A stretch of 64,000 bases of DNA from Berkiella_A sp963976875. GTDB lineage: Bacteria; Pseudomonadota; Gammaproteobacteria; Berkiellales; Berkiellaceae. A program made the translations under genes and the position numbers. This document shows, piece after piece, positions 17,598-26,163 of this stretch. Numbering within the stretch: position 1 is the stretch's first letter; each line of letters starts with the position of its first letter. The notes under the pieces were generated by a model. That model ran no database searches and was not told the DNA's origin. It worked only from the letters and a program-made list of their open reading frames with translations. Location of the stretch: assembly GCA_963976875.1 (NCBI GenBank), contig CAXBML010000006.1:1-64000 (forward strand), written 5' to 3'.

Positions 17598-17618
17598 TGA
17601 TAAGTTGAGAAACATAAA
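17598..17618 (+). repeat. diverged copy of the dispersed repeat
   Basis: TGATAAGTTGAGAAACATAA here resembles the unit TGATAAGTTGGGAAACCTAA found three times at 18.1-18.4 kb. It lies about 170 bases upstream of the microcin-like gene, so copies flank that gene on both sides. Confidence 0.5.
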
Positions 17619-17693
17619 CAAACGGGCACGGCCCTGAAATAAATTACTTAAAAGGTGAGGCTACACTTTATTAGGTAAGTTATAGCTATTTAT

Positions 17694-17722
17694 TTGACAT
17701 TCAACTAAATCACCTGTATGTT
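17694..17722 (+). promoter_or_regulatory. sigma-70-like promoter for the microcin-like gene
   Basis: A perfect -35 hexamer TTGACA (17694-17699) is followed after 17 bases by TATGTT (17717-17722, four of six consensus positions). Transcription would start near 17729, leaving a leader of roughly 40 bases before the GTG start at 17768. Confidence 0.55.
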
Positions 17723-17767
17723 TCGACATATCTAAGTAACAAACTAAATAAATTAGAGGAAAAAGTT

Positions 17768-18034
17768 GTGAGATTATTAGCCTTGAATGAAATATCTTGT
17801 GTCACTGGTGCTGGTGAAGAGCAGGTGCAGCCACAAAAAGAAAGTTGGTTTGACAATGTTCAGTTGTCTCAATCCCAATGGACCGGCCTTGCCAGTTATG
17901 CCAGTTCCTATCTCCTAGCCCCTCATCTACCTAAGAATCCACAAGGTTTTCAAAAAGTTTCTGTTCCTCTCGCTCAAACAGGCGCTTTTGCATTAGGTTA
18001 CGTAGCTGCTAATTTGTACTTTGGTGGATTCTAA
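17768..18034 (+). CDS. microcin/bacteriocin-like peptide with double-glycine-type leader
   Basis: The 88-residue product begins MRLLALNEISCVTGA, which matches double-glycine leaders such as that of microcin V (MRTLTLNELDSVSGG). Relative to the cleavage site, Leu is at -12, Glu at -8, Ile at -7, Val at -4, Gly at -2 and Ala at -1. Cleavage after GA would release about 73 residues. That segment has a polar start (EEQVQPQKESWFDN), a middle QWTGLASYASSYLLAPHL and a small-residue hydrophobic end GAFALGYVAANLYFGGF, like pore-forming class II microcins. There are no cysteines in the mature part. GTG is the start, with AGAGGA about 7 bases upstream. No peptidase-ABC exporter, immunity gene or sibling peptide is adjacent; an exporter would have to be elsewhere. 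The family assignment rests on the leader alone. Confidence 0.6.
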   Translation: MRLLALNEISCVTGAGEEQVQPQKESWFDNVQLSQSQWTGLASYASSYLLAPHLPKNPQGFQKVSVPLAQTGAFALGYVAANLYFGGF

Positions 18035-18094
18035 AAGATTACTGGGCACCCTTGGCAAGTTACCCCTGACAAGGTAAGTAATCTGAACTAACGC

Positions 18095-18122
18095 GACAGC
18101 CATGATAAGTTGGGAAACCTAA
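18095..18122 (+). repeat. single copy of the 37-bp repeat core
   Basis: A 28-base stretch containing CCATGATAAGTTGGGAAACC is identical to positions 10-37 of the tandem unit at 18334-18407. It lies about 60 bases after the microcin-like stop codon. Confidence 0.75.
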
Positions 18123-18152
18123 AGATAAAACCAAATTAATTATGTTTTCATT

Positions 18153-18327
18153 ATGAACGAAGAGAATTGACTCCTCTCCCAATAATGGGAGAGGACGGGC
18201 AAAGCCCTGGTGAGGGTTGATTTAATTAGTGGGTTAACCAGTAACCCTCACCCGGTTTACTGCGCTTCCGCTTAGCAAACCATCCTCTCCCAGTATTGGG
18301 AGAGGGAACCTGATTCACTTTGTTCAT
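18153..18327. repeat. MITE/REP-like element with hairpins at both ends, copy 1
   Basis: The element of about 175 bases has terminal inverted repeats (ATGAACGAAGAGAAT at the left, ATTCACTTTGTTCAT at the right, three mismatches). Near each end is a near-palindrome: CTCTCCCAATAATGGGAGAG at 18174-18193 and CTCTCCCAGTATTGGGAGAG at 18285-18304. Inside are GGTGAGGGTT and its partner AACCCTCACC. It contains no reading frame. A related copy at 55569-55736 shares the end hairpins, GGTGAGGGTT and TTAGCAAACC. Together with the flanking repeats it fills the 396-base gap between the microcin-like gene and rsgA. Confidence 0.75.
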
Positions 18328-18333
18328 CGGAAA

Positions 18334-18407
18334 AACTATCAGGACAGCCATGATAAGTTGGGAAACCTAAAACTATCAGGACAGCCATGATAAGTTGGGA
18401 AACCTAA
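18334..18407 (+). repeat. 37-bp tandem repeat, two identical copies
   Basis: Two head-to-tail, identical 37-base units occupy 18334-18370 and 18371-18407. Each starts AACTATCAGG and contains CCATGATAAGTTGGGAAACC. The array ends 24 bases before the rsgA stop codon. The core of the unit recurs at 18095-18122 and, diverged, at 17598-17618. Confidence 0.85.
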
Positions 18408-18430
18408 AAATTATTGTTAGACGCTTCCTA

Positions 18431-19363
18431 CTACCTATTTTCTTCTTCATGCTCTGCAAGTAGGGCATGGAAGTTATCTAATCTAAATTGTTGAACCAAG
18501 CCTTTTTCTATTGCTTGATGGATGCCACATACGGGCTCGTGTAAATGCTGGCAATTTCTAAACTGGCATTGCTCAGTGAAAGATTTAAACTCTGGAAAGC
18601 CCTCTTGAATTGCGGCTTTATCTAAGTGTGTTAAATAAAACTGCCTAATGCCCGGAGAGTCAATAACATCTCCCCCTTCAGGCAAGTGATATAATTGTGA
18701 TGCACTGGTTGTATGTTTGCCTAAGTTGCCATTTTTAGATAACTCATTTGTTTGTAATTTGAGATTGGGAATAAAGTGGCTAATTAGTGAGGATTTTCCA
18801 ACGCCAGATTGCCCAGCAAATAAGGTTGTTTTGTTTTGCATGGACAAAAGTAAATCATCCAATCCAAAACCACTTTTTGTGCTGACATGGACGATAGAGT
18901 CTACAACTGATTGATATTGATTAATATAATCTAGGTTGGCTGTGAACTCTGGCTCTTTTGCGAGATCCCACTTGTTAACGACCAAGATTGGTTTTAAATT
19001 AAAATATTCAGCAATGATTAGATATCGGTCTATCGTGGTTTGGCTGATACTAGGTTTTAGCCCAACAACAATAATCAGTTGTTCAACATTGGCTATAATA
19101 GGCTTTTGTTTTAGTTTTTTGTTGAAGCGGGTAATAACAGATTTTCTGGGGAGTAGAGCAGTGATAACCCCTGCGTTGTCGGGAAGTGATTGCCATAAAA
19201 CGCGATCACCTGTAACTAGGCTGCCTAACTTTTTTCGGGCCGCACAATTATGGAACACACCTTGTTGATCTTCTACAATCAGATATTGCCCAAAGTGAGC
19301 TATGAGCAGGCCTTCTTGTGTATTATCAGTATTAGTATCAGGTATTGTTGGATGCTTAGACAT
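18431..19363 (-). CDS. rsgA: ribosome small subunit-dependent GTPase A
   Basis: RsgA is a late 30S maturation GTPase. The 310-residue product has the circularly permuted GTPase order: N-terminal OB fold, G4 motif NKWDL at 130-134, then the P-loop GQSGVGKSS at 184-192, and G3 DSPG at 235-238. The C-terminal zinc site is C266, C271, H273 and C279. It is divergent from orn, as in E. coli where rsgA and orn are divergent neighbours. Its 3' end abuts the tandem repeats. Confidence 0.95.
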   Translation of the reverse strand: MSKHPTIPDTNTDNTQEGLLIAHFGQYLIVEDQQGVFHNCAARKKLGSLVTGDRVLWQSLPDNAGVITALLPRKSVITRFNKKLKQKPIIANVEQLIIVVGLKPSISQTTIDRYLIIAEYFNLKPILVVNKWDLAKEPEFTANLDYINQYQSVVDSIVHVSTKSGFGLDDLLLSMQNKTTLFAGQSGVGKSSLISHFIPNLKLQTNELSKNGNLGKHTTSASQLYHLPEGGDVIDSPGIRQFYLTHLDKAAIQEGFPEFKSFTEQCQFRNCQHLHEPVCGIHQAIEKGLVQQFRLDNFHALLAEHEEENR

Positions 19364-19475
19364 ACTTCAGTATTATTCAATATTATAGGGTTAAGCGCAT
19401 TATACTCAATTTAGCCTTACAAATGGGAATAAAGTGAGCTAACCAATAAAAATATTTTTAAAATTAGGAAACTAA

Positions 19476-20042
19476 ATGAATGTGAAGCAAGAAAGATTAA
19501 TCTGGATTGATTTAGAAATGACTGGGTTAGATCCACAAAATGACCATATTATTGAAATTGCTTGTATTGTGACAGACGGCAACCTTGAGGTTGTTGCACA
19601 GGGCCCTAGCATCGCTATCTATCAACCTGATGATGTTTTAGCCAAAATGGGGGAATGGTGTCAGACCCAACATACTAAATCTGGTTTGGTTAAAAGAATT
19701 CAAGATAGCAAAATTAGTTTAGAGCAAGCTGAAGCACAAACGCTAGAATTTTTGCAGCAGCATGTGAAACCCGGCGTTTCACCCATGTGTGGTAATACAA
19801 TTTGTCAGGATCGCCGTTTTCTGTATACATGGATGCCAAAATTAGAAGGTTTTTTCCATTATCGCAATTTGGATGTCAGCTCAGTAAAAGAGCTGGCAAA
19901 GATTTGGGCGCCTGATGTTGCCAAAGGGTTCCTGAAAAAAGGCGCACATTTGGCTATGGATGATATTGTAGAGTCTATAGAAGAGCTGCGGTATTATCGT
20001 GAACATTTTTTCAAACTTGAATCTGACCACTCAGAAAACTAA
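19476..20042 (+). CDS. orn: oligoribonuclease
   Basis: Orn degrades two- to five-base RNA fragments, including pGpG from c-di-GMP turnover. The 188-residue product has the DEDDh exonuclease signature: WIDLEMTGLD near residue 10 (Asp and Glu metal ligands), the NTICQDRRFL segment with the second Asp, and H-x4-D (AHLAMDDI) near the end. Length equals the family norm (about 180). AGGA precedes the ATG. It is followed directly by nnr. Confidence 0.95.
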   Translation: MNVKQERLIWIDLEMTGLDPQNDHIIEIACIVTDGNLEVVAQGPSIAIYQPDDVLAKMGEWCQTQHTKSGLVKRIQDSKISLEQAEAQTLEFLQQHVKPGVSPMCGNTICQDRRFLYTWMPKLEGFFHYRNLDVSSVKELAKIWAPDVAKGFLKKGAHLAMDDIVESIEELRYYREHFFKLESDHSEN

Positions 20043-20043
20043 G

Positions 20044-21591
20044 GTGCCTATTTTGCCACAAGCACTATATACCTCACCGCTATACACTTCCGATAGTGTT
20101 AAACAAATAGATAATTTGGCTATTCACAAATACAATACGCCAGGGTACGATTTGATGTGCTTGGCAGGGCAGGCGGTACTGCAGTTTGTCTTGAAAAAAT
20201 GGCCTGATGTCAAAACCATCGCTATTGTTTGTGGGAGTGGCAATAATGGTGGTGATGGCTATGTCATTGCTAGATTATTAAAAAAGCAGGGAATAAGTGT
20301 CAAAGTCTACGCAATAGCCAATAAACAACCCTCTACCAAAACAGCGCAACAAGCTCGAAATGATTTTGAGGCAAGTGCAGGGATAGTGTCAGATATTAAT
20401 ACTTTTCATACTGGCATTGAAACTGTGGATTTAATTGTGGATGCGATGTTGGGAACCGGGATACAGGCCCCGCTTCATGAAAGTGTACTCTCAGTTATAA
20501 CCAAGATTAATCAGATAAATATTCCTGTGTGTGCCGTTGATATTCCAACAGGTATTGATGGTAATACTGGGGCCGTGCTTGGTTCTGCAGTCAAAGCTGA
20601 TGCCACCGTTAGTTTTATAGGCTTAAAAATAGGGTTGTTGATAGGTGCCGCACTAGATTACGTGGGGGAGCTGGCGCTGGATACACTGAATGTGCCAGCC
20701 AAAGCATATCAAGAGGTAAAATCTATTGCACAATTAATTTCTTATCCTGATGTATTGCAAATTTTACCCCAGATTCAGTACACCCAGCATAAGGGGCAGA
20801 ATGGCCGAGTGATGATTATGGGCGGTGGTCTTGCCCATCACTGTGGTGCCGTTTGTTTATCGGGAGAGGCGGCGCTCAGAGCAGGGGCAGGATTGGTTTC
20901 AACTTGTGTCGCACCTGAAAGCATTGCCTTAATGGCGCGAGGCACAGCGGAGTTAATGTGTTACGCCCCAGAGGATCCCAACAGCTTATCTTCAGTCATA
21001 ACTCAAGCAGATGCGTTGGTGGTTGGGCCCGGGTTGGGACAAACTGCGTGGTCGAGACAATGTCTAGAGATGGCTCTAAAACGAGAGATACCTATGGTTG
21101 TAGATGCAGATGCTTTGAATTTGTTAGCCAAAGCGCCCGAAAAACGAAAAAATTGGATATTAACGCCACATCCGGGCGAGGCTGCACGCTTATTAAATCA
21201 GTCCATTGCGCACTGTGAATCAAATCGTGTTCAGACCGTACAAGCATTACAAAATAAATATGGCGGTACTATTGTACTAAAAGGTGCCAGCACTATTATT
21301 TTAGATGCAGAGGGCGTTATGTTTGTAGTAGAGGGTAAAGTGCCAGCATTAGCGACAGGTGGCACAGGTGATATTTTGGCAGGATTAATTGGTGGCCTTT
21401 TAGGACAAGGGCTAACCACTAGCCATGCTGCGCAGTTAGGGGTGAGTGTGCACCGTGAGGCAGGGTGGTTGGAGCAGACTTTTGGACCACGGGGCATGCT
21501 GGCCAGTGATTTACTATTGCATATTCGTTCTTTGTTAAATCCCAGCAACCAAGAGCCTTCCTACACTCAAACAGGTGGCGTTGCAAAATGA
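20044..21591 (+). CDS. nnr: bifunctional NAD(P)HX epimerase/dehydratase
   Basis: Nnr repairs hydrated NADH and NADPH: the N-terminal YjeF domain epimerises NAD(P)HX, and the C-terminal ribokinase-like domain dehydrates it. The N-terminal part shows GSGNNGGDGYVIARLL and DIPTGIDGNTG. The C-terminal part shows MGGGLAHHCGAV, VVGPGLGQT, VDADALN, LTPHPGEAARL and TGGTGDILAGL. The start is uncertain: GTG at 20044 follows the orn stop closely and gives 515 residues; GTG at 19999 (inside orn) and TTG at 20053 are alternatives. None has a strong ribosome-binding site, which suggests coupling to orn. E. coli has queG between orn and nnr; it is absent here. Confidence 0.92.
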   Translation: MPILPQALYTSPLYTSDSVKQIDNLAIHKYNTPGYDLMCLAGQAVLQFVLKKWPDVKTIAIVCGSGNNGGDGYVIARLLKKQGISVKVYAIANKQPSTKTAQQARNDFEASAGIVSDINTFHTGIETVDLIVDAMLGTGIQAPLHESVLSVITKINQINIPVCAVDIPTGIDGNTGAVLGSAVKADATVSFIGLKIGLLIGAALDYVGELALDTLNVPAKAYQEVKSIAQLISYPDVLQILPQIQYTQHKGQNGRVMIMGGGLAHHCGAVCLSGEAALRAGAGLVSTCVAPESIALMARGTAELMCYAPEDPNSLSSVITQADALVVGPGLGQTAWSRQCLEMALKREIPMVVDADALNLLAKAPEKRKNWILTPHPGEAARLLNQSIAHCESNRVQTVQALQNKYGGTIVLKGASTIILDAEGVMFVVEGKVPALATGGTGDILAGLIGGLLGQGLTTSHAAQLGVSVHREAGWLEQTFGPRGMLASDLLLHIRSLLNPSNQEPSYTQTGGVAK

Positions 21592-22058
21592 CAGAGCTTA
21601 GAATCAAAGTTGAGACAGAAATTCAAATGCAAAATTTGGCAGCCCAGCTTTATCAAAGCTTAAAGTCTAGCGCGCACCGGCGAGCCGTTATATTTTTGCA
21701 AGGTAGTTTGGGGGCGGGTAAGACGACATTCGTGAGAGGTTTTTTAAGATCGGTGCCCTATACTGGCCATGTGAAATCTCCGACCTATACTTTAATAGAG
21801 CCTTATAATTTGGATAATGTGGATATTTATCACCTAGATTTATATCGCGTATCGGAGCCGGCCGCATTAGAAGAGATAGGACTGAGAGATTTGATTGATG
21901 ATGATGCTTATTTTTTAGTTGAATGGCCAATTAAAGATAAAGCGGCTTTATTTATTCCTGATATAGATGTTGGCATTGCATTTGAGAATGAGCTTCGTAT
22001 TGTTACACTGAAACCAACCAGCAACATAGGTCAAGATATTGTACAAGGGTTATCTTAA
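21588..22058 (+). CDS. tsaE: tRNA threonylcarbamoyladenosine biosynthesis ATPase TsaE
   Basis: TsaE is the ATPase of the TsaBDE complex that makes t6A at position 37 of ANN-decoding tRNAs. The 156-residue product has the Walker A GSLGAGKTTFVRGFL near residue 39, followed by VKSPTYTLIEPY and the YHLDLYRVSEPAALEEIGLRD segment typical of the family. The ATG overlaps the nnr stop codon (ATGA), and amiB starts inside its last codons, so nnr, tsaE and amiB are translationally coupled. Confidence 0.95.
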   Translation: MTELRIKVETEIQMQNLAAQLYQSLKSSAHRRAVIFLQGSLGAGKTTFVRGFLRSVPYTGHVKSPTYTLIEPYNLDNVDIYHLDLYRVSEPAALEEIGLRDLIDDDAYFLVEWPIKDKAALFIPDIDVGIAFENELRIVTLKPTSNIGQDIVQGLS

Positions 22059-23367
22059 AACAAGCATCTTAGTTTTTAGTTATATTCTATTATTGGGATA
22101 TATCAGCATTTTAAATGCAAAAACAGAGATACATGATGCGCGGGTGTGGGATTCACCTGATAGCATTCGTGTTGTTTTTGATATTTCAGGTACTCCGAAC
22201 TATAAAGTTTTTACCCTAAAAAATCCTAATCGTGTGGTCATTGATTTGCATGAGGCTAAGTGGTCTGCAGATAAAAAACCATCACTCACACATTCTAATA
22301 TCAAGAAGTTGCGCTATGGCCTGCGAAATAAAAATGATCTTAGGATAGTCTTAGATTTGAATGATGCTGTAAAACCTAAAACATTTGTTTTGGCACCAAA
22401 CCAAACGTATGGACATCGATTGGTTGTAGATCTACCCTTTAAGTCTAGAAAAGCAGATGTGGTCTCACAACTGGATACGACGAGCGGTGGTTTTAGAAAT
22501 CGAGATTATTTAGTGGCAATTGATCCAGGGCATGGCGGCGAAGATCCAGGCGCTATTGGAAAAAAATATAAAACGCGTGAAAAAGATATTGTTTTTAGTG
22601 TGGCCAAGATTTTAGAGCAGAAAGTGAATCAGACCCCAGGCATGAGAGCTTTTTTAGTTCGAAAAGGGGATTACTACATCAAGTTGCGAGATCGAATTTC
22701 TTATGCGCGTAGACAAGGTGCGGATTTGTTTGTTTCTGTACATGCAGATTCGTTCAAAGATCCCAAAGCCACTGGCGCATCGGTTTATATTTTGTCTGAA
22801 AAAGGAGAAAGTAGTGAGGCGGCACGTTGGTTAGCAGAGAGTGAAAATCGAGCTGATTTAATTGGTGGTGTTAGCTTGGATGGTAAAGGAGATATATTAG
22901 CCCAAGTACTATTAGATTTATCTCAGTCAGCCAGTAAAGCAGCAAGCTATGATTTGGGGAACGAAGTGTTAGCGAGTTTAGCCAAAGTGACAAATTTACA
23001 TAAGAAAAAGGTGCAACAAGCTGGGTTTGTCGTTTTAAAGTCTCCCGATATTCCCTCTATCTTAGTGGAGTTGGGTTTTATTTCTAACCCCCAAGGGGAG
23101 CGCAATTTATCTAAGCCTTTTCATAAAGAAAAGCTAGCGCAAGCTATGTTAGAGGGGATTAAAGGATATGTCAGCTCTAAAGGGCACCCAATACATCAAT
23201 ATTTACCTGCGCCCTCATTTGTTCAAACGCATAAAGTGCGCAGTGGGGATTCATTAGAGCAGTTAGCATTACAATATAAAACAACTGTGGAAGCTATCAA
23301 ATCAGAAAATAAATTAAAATCCGATATTATTCGTATTGGGCAAGTATTACAATTACCATCCAAATAA
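22039..23367 (+). CDS. amiB: N-acetylmuramoyl-L-alanine amidase (AmiB type, LysM)
   Basis: AmiB-type enzymes cut peptide stems from peptidoglycan in the periplasm to split daughter cells. The 442-residue product has a signal sequence (KTSILVFSYILLLGYISILNA), an AMIN domain (about 30-135), an Amidase_3 zinc domain with AIDPGHGGEDPGAIG (His165) and Glu181, VSVHADSF, and a final VELGFISNP segment, and a C-terminal LysM repeat (about 394-441, VRSGDSLEQLALQYKTTVE). The TTG start at 22039 lies inside tsaE; it is chosen because it gives a full signal peptide. The order matches E. coli. Confidence 0.93.
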   Translation: MYKGYLKTSILVFSYILLLGYISILNAKTEIHDARVWDSPDSIRVVFDISGTPNYKVFTLKNPNRVVIDLHEAKWSADKKPSLTHSNIKKLRYGLRNKNDLRIVLDLNDAVKPKTFVLAPNQTYGHRLVVDLPFKSRKADVVSQLDTTSGGFRNRDYLVAIDPGHGGEDPGAIGKKYKTREKDIVFSVAKILEQKVNQTPGMRAFLVRKGDYYIKLRDRISYARRQGADLFVSVHADSFKDPKATGASVYILSEKGESSEAARWLAESENRADLIGGVSLDGKGDILAQVLLDLSQSASKAASYDLGNEVLASLAKVTNLHKKKVQQAGFVVLKSPDIPSILVELGFISNPQGERNLSKPFHKEKLAQAMLEGIKGYVSSKGHPIHQYLPAPSFVQTHKVRSGDSLEQLALQYKTTVEAIKSENKLKSDIIRIGQVLQLPSK

Positions 23368-23383
23368 AGAAGTTATCAAAAAT

Positions 23384-25090
23384 ATGTCTCATTCAAATCG
23401 TATTAAAACGTTGCCTAAGCATGTCGCGAACCAGATAGCCGCAGGCGAAGTGATTGAGCGTCCAGCCTCTGTTTTAAAAGAGCTCATTGAAAATAGCATC
23501 GATGCAGGGGCTTCTCATATTGAAGTGGACATTGATAATGGGGGAATGGGACTCATTCGTGTAAGAGATAATGGTTGTGGTATTGTCAAAGAAGATTTAG
23601 CGCTGGCAGTTTTACGGCACGCGACAAGCAAGATCCAGCAAACGAAAGATTTGTTTTCCATTGGGACGCTAGGATTTCGTGGGGAAGCATTAGCCAGTAT
23701 GAGTAGTATCGCCAAGATGAAAATATCTTCACATGCTAAAGGGGCTCAGCAAGCCTGGACACTGAATATTGGCTATAGTGTACCAGAACAAGAGAGCACA
23801 GATGAGCTAAGCTCATGTTCACATCCCATTGGGACTAGCATTGAATTACGAGATTTATTTTTCAATGTACCTGCCAGACGTAAGTTTTTAAAAAGTGCCA
23901 AAACAGAATGGCACCATCTTTACGATGTATTTAAAAAGTTCGTCTTAAGTCATCCTGATATTGGATTTGTCATTAAACATAATGGTAAAAGGCATAAGTC
24001 ATTTGTTAAAGTTGATACTTTAAAAAATATGACGGGACGTATTAAATCTATTTGTAATGCGGAATTTTTAGAAAACTCACATTATATAGAAGTACCTTAC
24101 GATAATATGACTTTAAAAGGCTGGGTCGGTCTTTTGCCTGCGGCCAGACGATATGCAGATCAACAATATTTTTTCTTAAATCATCGAGCGGTAAAAGACA
24201 AACTAATTTCGCATGCGATAAAACAGGCTTTTCAACAAAATTTATCTGGGCTCGAAGGACAGTATCCTAGTTATATATTATTTTTAGATGTTGCAGCTGA
24301 TTGTGTTGATGTCAATGTGCACCCGACTAAGCATGAGGTGCGTTTTCAGCAAGCAACCACAGTGCATGATTTTATTGAAAAGTGTATTAAAGATGTTTTG
24401 TTGGCGCATCGAAGTCCCAATGAGACGGTGCGGGTTTTTGATGGAGGAGAAGAAATCTCTAAAGAAACAGGTGAGATATTTTGGCCTGAAGAACGGTCTG
24501 TTGCAAGATCCTCTATTGGTTTATCAACCCAAAGTGCCCCAACCGCATTTCCAAAACAAAGAAATAGCCCGCAATATTCACACAAACCCATGCCTGAGTT
24601 GCTATATCAAAAAGAAGAGGCGCCAATAGAGTCATTGCAGCGTTATTTTTTAGTTGAATTATCAAATGACTTGGTGATTGTAGACTTGGCGCGGGCAGCT
24701 ACCAGGCTATTAGAGCAATATGTCAATCAGGCTGAAAGTCATGATCTACAAGTGCCGTTATTGATTCCACATGTATTTAAATATATCCCTAGTATATTTA
24801 CCTCTGAAGTGGCTTGCTTGGAAAAAATGGGGTTTGCATTTCAATTATATACTGACTCGGTTGTGGTAACCCATATACCCTTTTTTATGACGCCTCGAAA
24901 TATTTCCGTATTAGAGACTGCTGAAAAGAGTGCTGATATCTATGTGCTGGCAAACTTATCGAGTTTAGAAAAAATCCCAAAAACTGTACTGACTCAGATG
25001 ATCAAACTATGGGTCAGCACAGGAAAATTAGGCCCCTGGTTGAGGGTTCATAAAGAACAGGTCTCTTCATTGCAGTCATATTCTAAGTGA
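23384..25090 (+). CDS. mutL: DNA mismatch repair protein MutL
   Basis: MutL links mismatch recognition by MutS to strand incision. The 568-residue product has the GHKL ATPase motifs: KELIENSIDAGA with Glu36, DNGCGI at 62-67 and GFRGEAL at 97-103. The N-terminal family start RIKTLPKHVANQIAAGEV supports the ATG at 23384 rather than an upstream frame opening at 23336. The C-terminal dimerisation domain (from about 410) lacks the DQHAxxERxxYE endonuclease motif, which would suit a MutH-type system. It follows amiB by 16 bases. Confidence 0.95.
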   Translation: MSHSNRIKTLPKHVANQIAAGEVIERPASVLKELIENSIDAGASHIEVDIDNGGMGLIRVRDNGCGIVKEDLALAVLRHATSKIQQTKDLFSIGTLGFRGEALASMSSIAKMKISSHAKGAQQAWTLNIGYSVPEQESTDELSSCSHPIGTSIELRDLFFNVPARRKFLKSAKTEWHHLYDVFKKFVLSHPDIGFVIKHNGKRHKSFVKVDTLKNMTGRIKSICNAEFLENSHYIEVPYDNMTLKGWVGLLPAARRYADQQYFFLNHRAVKDKLISHAIKQAFQQNLSGLEGQYPSYILFLDVAADCVDVNVHPTKHEVRFQQATTVHDFIEKCIKDVLLAHRSPNETVRVFDGGEEISKETGEIFWPEERSVARSSIGLSTQSAPTAFPKQRNSPQYSHKPMPELLYQKEEAPIESLQRYFLVELSNDLVIVDLARAATRLLEQYVNQAESHDLQVPLLIPHVFKYIPSIFTSEVACLEKMGFAFQLYTDSVVVTHIPFFMTPRNISVLETAEKSADIYVLANLSSLEKIPKTVLTQMIKLWVSTGKLGPWLRVHKEQVSSLQSYSK

Positions 25091-25193
25091 ATTATGATAA
25101 CACCAGATCTTTGAGTGTTGAAAAAAACAGCTCATAGTCAAGAAATCTAGCTGACCCTCAATGAATAAAATAATAAAAATATAAGGATGTACC

Positions 25194-26162
25194 ATGGGGA
25201 TTGAAAGATCAGAATTACAAAGTTTAATAATACAAACACGACAGTTTTTAAATCTCACACATAAATTTTTAGATAGTAGAAATGAAGCGCTACAGATAAG
25301 AGCGGTAGCAGATTCGTTGTATATCAATTATGCTATTGGTCTAGTCGTGGATAGAAATATTCAGCAGTCATCGGAAGAGCTTATAAAGAATGCTCAGAAA
25401 CTTGGACTTTCCAGTGTCGCTAGTTATTCTCCAGGATTAAAGTTTCATTTTATTGATAAACCTTACTGGAATTTTCAACAATGGCTTAATGGCGGGATGG
25501 ATGCAGCATGGCAAAATAGAGCCAGAAACGTTGCGCAGGATATACGTCAAATATTATTGTGTTCGCAAGAATGGTTAGAGCTAGAGTCATACAATATTCA
25601 TATGGTTGCGGAAGGACTCCCTATTCCGACACATCTCCAGTTTGATGAAGCATTGCGGCCAGTTCAGCAGAAGCTAAAAGAGATTATGGATTCAGACCTT
25701 TATCAAACACTAATAGCTAAGCTAACACCTATGTCTCAAACACAAAGTTGGTTGTCCGATGAAATGAGAGCAGGCATGCAATTTTTGCGGTTAAGGGTTG
25801 ATTGGCGTTTATTGCAAGATCGTAGAAAGGGTATGCTAGCAAAGCAGGGGCTAACGGATAGTTCAAGATTTCCTGAGATGGACCTTGTCGGATTAGGACA
25901 AGCTGATCTCAGTAAGTTGGCGACAATGTTAAAGCAAAGTCCACCCGAAGAAACGAGCATGACCCATTCGTTATTTAGGCATAATACGGCAATGAAAGCC
26001 TATTTGCCTCTCGGGATCTCTGAAGCGTTAAAGTTGTTCTCTGAAGCACAAGAAAATGCAGATGCGCAGCAAGTACCGCTAACTGCAGACGAGCTTGAAA
26101 AAATATCCGATATGAAAGAAATGCCGCGTCCTAATGGATTTGGTCTTGGGAAAAGTAAATAG
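25194..26162 (+). CDS. hypothetical helical protein, 322 residues
   Basis: No family is recognised. The protein is predicted to be almost entirely alpha-helical and soluble, without signal peptide or membrane segment. Its C-terminus is polar and ends in glycine and lysine (NGFGLGKSK). A ribosome-binding sequence (AAGGA) lies about 8 bases before the ATG. It lies between mutL and miaA, genes that adjoin in many gammaproteobacteria, so it is likely an insertion. It is convergent with the TPR-sulfotransferase, one base apart. It may be a secreted effector, but that is not shown by sequence. Confidence 0.55.
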   Translation: MGIERSELQSLIIQTRQFLNLTHKFLDSRNEALQIRAVADSLYINYAIGLVVDRNIQQSSEELIKNAQKLGLSSVASYSPGLKFHFIDKPYWNFQQWLNGGMDAAWQNRARNVAQDIRQILLCSQEWLELESYNIHMVAEGLPIPTHLQFDEALRPVQQKLKEIMDSDLYQTLIAKLTPMSQTQSWLSDEMRAGMQFLRLRVDWRLLQDRRKGMLAKQGLTDSSRFPEMDLVGLGQADLSKLATMLKQSPPEETSMTHSLFRHNTAMKAYLPLGISEALKLFSEAQENADAQQVPLTADELEKISDMKEMPRPNGFGLGKSK

Positions 26163-26163
26163 C

